Shown piece by piece: positions 59,794 to 64,000 of a DNA stretch of 64,000 bases (position 1 is the first letter of the stretch; each line of letters begins with the position of its first letter). Source of the stretch: Promicromonospora soli (lineage in GTDB: Bacteria; Actinomycetota; Actinomycetes; Actinomycetales; Cellulomonadaceae); the NCBI RefSeq assembly GCF_014653785.1, contig NZ_BNAS01000002.1, forward strand, positions 532,807-596,806. The letters are read 5' to 3'. Below the pieces are notes generated by a model. The model was not told where the DNA came from. It ran no database searches and worked only from the letters and a program-made list of their open reading frames with translations. The translations under genes and the position numbers were made by a program.

Positions 59794-60254
59794 GCCCCGT
59801 GATCCACCTGACCACCACTGCGTGGGACACCATCAGAAGCGAGGTCGCCGCAGAAGCGGGTCGCCTCGAAACCGGCGGGATCCTCCTCGGCCACGACTTC
59901 GGCGACGTCCTCCAAGTCACCGTCGCAGGCGGCCCAGGACCGAACGCACAGCGCAGCCGCGACCGGTTCCTCCGCGACCGAGACCACGCCGCGCAACTCG
60001 CTGCCGGAGCGTGGGAAGCAGACCGTGCGCAATGGATTGGTGAGTGGCACACGCATCCCACTACGCCGCCCGTCCCCAGCCCGATCGACCTGGCCTCATA
60101 CGCCCGACACCTGCAAGATCCAGACCTGAGCTTCGACCGCTTCCTGAGCGTCATCATCGGACAAGACGATCAGCACCAAGCACGTGTTGCTGGATGGATC
60201 GTCACCGCTGGCGCCGCGACATCCGTGCCCGTCAGCCTTGGAGACCTTCAATGA
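59790..60254 (+). CDS. CBASS JAB/JAMM isopeptidase (Cap3-like)
   Basis: The 154-residue protein has a full JAMM motif: Glu27 (LETGGILLGHD), His87 and His89 (GEWHTHP), then Ser97 and Asp100 (VPSPIDL). In type II CBASS such metallopeptidases (Cap3) remove the CD-NTase from its conjugates and restrain the system. It overlaps E1 and the effector as ATGA, so stoichiometry is linked. Confidence 0.92.
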   Translation: MSPVIHLTTTAWDTIRSEVAAEAGRLETGGILLGHDFGDVLQVTVAGGPGPNAQRSRDRFLRDRDHAAQLAAGAWEADRAQWIGEWHTHPTTPPVPSPIDLASYARHLQDPDLSFDRFLSVIIGQDDQHQARVAGWIVTAGAATSVPVSLGDLQ

Positions 60255-61522
60255 CCGACACGATCGAGTTCGATCCCACCGATCCGGTCTTCATCTCATA
60301 CCGCCACAGCGACGGCACCGACACCACTGCCGAGCTCGCATGGCTTCTCCGTGCGGCAGGGATCCCTGTGTGGCGTGACGTCGATGACCTCCCGCCCGGC
60401 GACACCAACGAACGTCTCAAGCAGGCCATCGACTCCGGGCTCTCCGGCGCCGTTCTTGTCATCACCCCAGAGGTGGCGCACAGCACCGTCATCCGAGAGG
60501 TCGAAGCACCTCGCCTCATCAACCTGCACCAGACCGACAACGACTTCGCCCTCGGCATCGTCAACGCCGTTCAGACGGAGTCCGGCTCCGTCGACTACGG
60601 CGCACCCGACCGCGTCCTGAACCAGTCCACCGAGACCCTCACGGGCGTCGACCAGAAGGCAAGCACACGCGAGGGCCTCATCGCACTCGTCCGAGGCATG
60701 GTCTTTCACCGCATCGCGCATCGGCGCTCCGCGGTCGAACTGAACGACGGAACGTTCAACCTCACAGTCCAGACCCGCAACACTCCGCAGGTCTACGACC
60801 GCACCGGCAGTGAGCTCGACATTCGCATCCGCCCCTCAACGCACGAGAGGCTGCCGAGCGCCGAGGGCCTCGTCGACCTCGCCGATGTCATCCAGTTCCT
60901 CCCGACGGCGGTCACTCGGGCAAGTGCGAAGCGCGTCAGGATCACCGGCGGCGCCCACCTCACCGTGGCTCTCGCCGTCGGCATGGCACTTCCGGCTTCG
61001 CGTATTGGGCAACTTGAAGTTATCGACCAGCGTGGCGTGGCTTGGGTTGGTGACGGCGTCGCACGCATGCCGGAAACTCCGAGCCTCGCCGTGGCATCCA
61101 GTGGTGCCGGTTCCAACGCCAACGACGTCGCCGGCCGCCCCCGCGTCGCGGTCTACCTCGACCTGATGTCGCCGCGCAGCGACGCAGCCTTCGAGAGGTT
61201 TGTCGAAGAGAACCGGTCTGCCCTGGCCACTTGGGTACACCTGCGACCCATCAGCGACAGCCCACTCGACCCTGCCATGGCCCGTGAGCTCGCCACGGAA
61301 GCGGCCTACCGAATCCGTGAACTCTCCAGCACCCATGCAAATGCCGAAGTTGACCTGCTGATCCGCGGTCCGTTCGCAATGGCAATCCTTGTGGGCTCGC
61401 TCCTCAATACTGTTCGCGTCACCGCGTACGAGTGGGACGACACCGAAGGGCCCGCGTACGTCCCCACTCTCCGCCTGCTCTCGTCGATGACAGAGGGAGC
61501 CATTCGAGAGGTGCTCATCTGA
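60251..61522 (+). CDS. CBASS effector: TIR-SAVED protein
   Basis: The 423-residue effector has an N-terminal TIR domain (DPVFISYRHSDG at 11-22, then GIPVWRDVDDLPPGD, catalytic Glu candidates 83/85). The C-terminal half is a SAVED domain (KRVRITGGAHLTVALAVGMA in its first part, then VDLLIRGPFAMAILVGSLLN). SAVED binds the cyclic oligonucleotide and drives TIR domains to assemble and degrade NAD, killing the infected cell. The family is documented for CBASS in actinobacteria (Microbacterium ketosireducens). It is last in the operon. All domains look intact. Confidence 0.92.
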   Translation: MTDTIEFDPTDPVFISYRHSDGTDTTAELAWLLRAAGIPVWRDVDDLPPGDTNERLKQAIDSGLSGAVLVITPEVAHSTVIREVEAPRLINLHQTDNDFALGIVNAVQTESGSVDYGAPDRVLNQSTETLTGVDQKASTREGLIALVRGMVFHRIAHRRSAVELNDGTFNLTVQTRNTPQVYDRTGSELDIRIRPSTHERLPSAEGLVDLADVIQFLPTAVTRASAKRVRITGGAHLTVALAVGMALPASRIGQLEVIDQRGVAWVGDGVARMPETPSLAVASSGAGSNANDVAGRPRVAVYLDLMSPRSDAAFERFVEENRSALATWVHLRPISDSPLDPAMARELATEAAYRIRELSSTHANAEVDLLIRGPFAMAILVGSLLNTVRVTAYEWDDTEGPAYVPTLRLLSSMTEGAIREVLI

Positions 61523-61760
61523 CAGCGGCGACACCCTCTCATCGTGACGATCTCTTTGGCTTCCGGCAGGATCGGGGCCATGGCGACCGACGCGATACCG
61601 CCGAGCAGGGCCAGATTCCAGCAGCCCGACCCACAGACCCCCGGGGCACACCACAGCCTCCACTGAACCTGGGGCGGGACATGGGGCGTCAGATCCCAGA
61701 GATACGGACTGAGGCGGGCACAGCGGCCGGTAGTCTCACGCCCATGTACGCAGACAAGCC
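61523..61760. other. Gap between CBASS and the AbiTii gene
   Basis: About 240 bases without a supported gene. One frame stays open across it (LTAATPSHRDDLFGFRQDRG region) but has no proper start codon and is low in hydrophobic content. A promoter for the AbiTii gene may lie here. Confidence 0.4.
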
Positions 61761-62612
61761 GTGTCTTCCGGCAGCTCGCGTCTCGTGACCGGAGGAACGG
61801 GCCCGGGGCTCCTGCAGGAGATCGAACGGGATGCGCTCGACAGCACCGCTCCGCTTGCGGACGTCCTGCGCAAGTGCGTGGCGCTCGGTGGACAGTCAGG
61901 TTCGACAGCGCTACGCGACTGGGCGCGACGAGAGCTCGACGGGTACAGGTACCCGGGGGCGGAGAAGGACCTCCCCTCGTACCGTCGAGTAGACGCGATG
62001 GTGATGATCGACGGCGCGGACCTCGCCAAGTCCGTACAGCGTCAGCAGCTCTCCTCCGTGGACGTGCCGGAGTTCGCGCGGAAGAAGATTTTCGGTCCGG
62101 TACCCCTGGGCCATCGGGTTGCGGAACTTGAGCGCCTGGCCAAGACCGCGGGCAGCGTCGAGTTTCAGGATGGCGCCATGCCCGAGGTCGTGCGCTACAT
62201 GAACGAGCTGGCGACCGGTCCCGGAACCACGATCCACCGGATGTACTGGATGGTTTCTACGACGGCGGTGCACGGCGTCCTTGACACGATCCGAACGACC
62301 CTTGTCGCACTCGTCGCTGAGATGCGTGCGGCAACCCCGAACGAGAACACGCCGACAGCCGCGGTTGCGGATCAAGCTGTGAATGTCGTGGTCCACAACG
62401 CCAAGCGCAGCACGATCAACGTCAACACGAACCAGTCGGGTACTTCGATCGGGGACGCCACATCGACGGGAGCGAGCCATGCACCAGCCGATGGGCGCTC
62501 ACGTGTTCTGGGCTGGATTCGCGGACCTTGGGGATTCGCCGTCGGCGCCGCCACGATCATCGCGGGAATCGTGGCGGTCGCGGCCTGGCTGAACTGGAAC
62601 CCGTTCAGCTGA
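61761..62612 (+). CDS. AbiTii-domain membrane protein
   Basis: The 283-residue protein carries an N-terminal AbiTii domain (LLQEIERDALDSTAPLADVL, then SGSTALRDWARRELDGY). A central helical region and an Asn-rich linker follow. One C-terminal membrane segment near 258-276 (GWIRGPWGFAVGAATIIAG) is present. AbiTii belongs to phage abortive-infection systems; membrane anchoring suggests membrane damage as its action. It lies 240 bases behind the CBASS operon in the same direction. GTG at 61761 or a second GTG eight codons later could be the start. Confidence 0.75.
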   Translation: MSSGSSRLVTGGTGPGLLQEIERDALDSTAPLADVLRKCVALGGQSGSTALRDWARRELDGYRYPGAEKDLPSYRRVDAMVMIDGADLAKSVQRQQLSSVDVPEFARKKIFGPVPLGHRVAELERLAKTAGSVEFQDGAMPEVVRYMNELATGPGTTIHRMYWMVSTTAVHGVLDTIRTTLVALVAEMRAATPNENTPTAAVADQAVNVVVHNAKRSTINVNTNQSGTSIGDATSTGASHAPADGRSRVLGWIRGPWGFAVGAATIIAGIVAVAAWLNWNPFS

Positions 62613-62752
62613 CGTGCCGGGCGCCTGGTCGCGGCTGGGCGATGCACCGGGCCAGCTGCGAGGGAGGGCAGTCCTTGTTGACACGGATCGTGATGGGCTT
62701 CTCGGCGCCATTGAGCTGTTGTGCACAATCGCCTTACCGTAGAGGAGGCATC

Positions 62753-62784
62753 GAGGCCCGCCCCGCTGCAACGGGACGGGCCTC
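62753..62784. terminator. Hairpin next to the small hydrophobic gene
   Basis: GAGGCCCG pairs with CGGGCCTC around an inner CCCCG/CGGG stem. It stands just beyond the stop of the 40-residue gene and before the end of the AbiTii side, so it could be a two-way terminator. Confidence 0.65.
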
Positions 62785-62793
62785 GTGGAGATC

Positions 62794-62916
62794 TCAGTGG
62801 TCTCCGAAGATGCTGATGATGAGCAGGATGGTTCGGGTCGCCTGGAGCAGCAGTCTGCTGATCTCCAGGCACCCGGATCTCTTGTCGTCCGGTGTGGGGC
62901 CTCGTGAGCTGGCCAC
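62794..62916 (-). CDS. Small 40-residue hydrophobic peptide
   Basis: From GTG at 62916 the gene has a near-perfect ribosome site (AAGGAGGT, six bases upstream) and encodes a basic, polar start (ASSRGPTPDDKRSG) followed by a hydrophobic segment (LLLQATRTILLIISIFG). It then stops at 62794 and is followed by a hairpin. It may be a small membrane peptide, such as a type I-like toxin or phage-type regulator, but I recognise no family. Confidence 0.55.
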   Translation of the reverse strand: MASSRGPTPDDKRSGCLEISRLLLQATRTILLIISIFGDH

Positions 62917-63088
62917 GTGTTCACCTCCTTCGGTTGGGTTGTGAGCAGACCGTAGGCACTGATCGCAGCGGCGATCCAGTACACTGAAGGTGCGGCTAAA
63001 CCCGCCAGAGATCGGCACACATCGATAACCGTATGATCTGAGATTCAGGCAGGTTTACACGTCCGGATCTAGACGTCACAATTGACTC

Positions 63089-64000
63089 ATGAACTCCCTC
63101 GACTGGAGCCGCCAGCTCACCTCGAAGGAGCGCAAGTCCTTCGAGCACCGTGCCCACCTGCTCGGGCCAGGCTCGCCGTACAGCCGCTCCGTCACTGCGG
63201 CGATGCGGCGACGCGACGATCTGGCCCCTGCAGGCCGCGACCTGGTCTTGCGTCAGGATTACGTGTACCTGCGCAAGCCGATCGACTCGGCAGTCGTGTC
63301 GGACCGGGCGGCCCCGCCGCGCGAACTTCGCCCGTCGGCTACCCGCATCTCCTCCAGCCAGGGTTCGGCGCTGCGGTTCCACCTCGCTGTCTTGGACATC
63401 GCGCAAGCCACAAACAAGCGAGGCAATCGCGGCCGGCTTCCTGAGCTCCCGCTCGCGGCGTTTTCCGGCGGGATCGGGTGGACGGACGTCCTTGCCTCCG
63501 CAGCGGTCGAGTCGGGCGCCGGGAGCGACCTGTCGACGGTTCGCGACAAGAAATTCCGGACCCTCCGGTCGGTCCTGAGAACTCTCGACGACGCCAAGCT
63601 CGTCGGCCTGCACGGGCCCGCCAGAAAGAATGGCCGCCACGAAGGGTTCACCCTGCGGCACGAGGGCGGGCCTCAGAACGAGGGCGATCCGATCCCGTAC
63701 GTCGTACCGACGGGCAGGGACGTGGCGGCCTTCTCACTGCCGGCCGGGTTCATCACGAACGGGTGGGTGCACGTCCTGGCAGACTCGGAAATCAATCTGC
63801 TTCTGATGGTCGCGTCCGGACGTGCCGGGCTGTTCCCCTGGGGCGATAGCGCAGACCTGGCGCCGGGTGAGGTCGCGATCCCTGCTGAGGTGCGCCTGCG
63901 GCACTACGGGATCCACCGCGATCCGTTCTCCGTGGCGCGCAAGACTCTCGCCTGGTTCGGCCTCCTGACTGTTCGCGAGATTGGACGTCACGACGATGGC
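63089..64000 (+). CDS. Unknown protein, cut off by the window end
   Basis: From ATG at 63089 the frame is open to the last base (304 codons so far). The N-terminal part is basic (MNSLDWSRQLTSKERKSFEH), followed by a stretch of mixed alpha/beta sequence. WTDVLASAAVESGAG followed by SDLSTVRDKKFRTLRSVLRT looks like a winged-helix-type fold. The second half (INLLLMVASGRAGLFPWGDS, then VARKTLAWFGLLTVRE) could be a second such domain. This layout resembles some plasmid or island replication/regulatory proteins, with low confidence. The stop lies outside. Confidence 0.6.
   Translation, partial: MNSLDWSRQLTSKERKSFEHRAHLLGPGSPYSRSVTAAMRRRDDLAPAGRDLVLRQDYVYLRKPIDSAVVSDRAAPPRELRPSATRISSSQGSALRFHLAVLDIAQATNKRGNRGRLPELPLAAFSGGIGWTDVLASAAVESGAGSDLSTVRDKKFRTLRSVLRTLDDAKLVGLHGPARKNGRHEGFTLRHEGGPQNEGDPIPYVVPTGRDVAAFSLPAGFITNGWVHVLADSEINLLLMVASGRAGLFPWGDSADLAPGEVAIPAEVRLRHYGIHRDPFSVARKTLAWFGLLTVREIGRHDDG

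Noticed and set aside
61432-61788. Frame spanning the end of the TIR-SAVED gene and the following gap
   Set aside because: No start codon at a sensible place and low-complexity polar sequence; treated as gap.
1-64000. CRISPR arrays and Cas-type effectors
   Set aside because: No regularly spaced repeats or Cas proteins seen, so the Tn7-like element is not treated as a CRISPR-associated transposon.
1-64000. tRNA and rRNA genes
   Set aside because: No cloverleaf-like sequence or rRNA segment was recognised; a covariance search would be needed to exclude small RNAs.

Overview
The window is high-GC DNA with many GTG starts and tightly overlapping genes. A WhiB-like protein, two PASTA-type class A penicillin-binding proteins, an actinobacterial inositol-3-phosphate synthase and the rpsF-ssb-rpsR-rplI-dnaB neighbourhood all indicate an actinobacterium. 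A Micrococcales genus (Promicromonospora/Cellulomonas-like) is my guess, made from gene style only. DnaA-box-like sites upstream of dnaB fit a position not far from the chromosomal origin.

Positions 1-37000 are core chromosome. In order they hold: a secreted proline-rich protein; a hipBA toxin-antitoxin pair with three operator palindromes; a LuxR-type response regulator with its histidine kinase; an MBL-fold hydrolase; the peptide/pyruvate transporter pair cstA-ybdD; a CPBP-like membrane protein; a DUF305-LVIVD-LVIVD-DUF305 cluster of exported proteins; a 725-residue membrane-anchored Leu/Gly repeat protein; a sugar ABC importer (binding protein, two permeases, no ATPase) with a ROK regulator and a divergent GH63-like glycosidase; rpsF-ssb-rpsR-rplI; two tandem PASTA penicillin-binding proteins; a PadR regulator overlapping inositol-3-phosphate synthase; a MATE exporter; and dnaB. 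The dnaB gene carries a 408-residue intein inside its P-loop that has the features of a class 3 intein. Several unrelated palindromic repeat families sit between these genes.

Positions 37000-43300 are a mosaic of decayed and duplicated pieces: an AbiEii toxin fragment, an AAA ATPase fragment, a beta-lactamase-family gene, a HEPN/Toprim-type protein with a divergent HEPN-like partner, and two copies of a small ribbon-helix-helix-like gene. One of those copies is split by about 2.6 kb of inserted DNA.

Positions 43358-51291 are one operon with overlapping stop/start codons encoding a Tn7-like transposition machine: TnsA, TnsB, TnsC, two different TniQ proteins, a WhiB-like protein and a small unknown protein. 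I could not identify the transposon ends.

Positions 51500-64000 are a defence-rich accessory region. It holds a decayed IS5-type element, immunity-like genes, a Vsr-like nuclease, an orphan HTH antitoxin-like gene, an orphan AbiEi antitoxin, a complete five-gene CBASS operon (CD-NTase, separate E2 and E1, JAB peptidase, TIR-SAVED effector), an AbiTii membrane protein, a 40-residue hydrophobic peptide gene and an unfinished unknown gene at the edge. A plausible reading, not proven here, is that the Tn7-like machinery mobilises some or all of this defence cargo.
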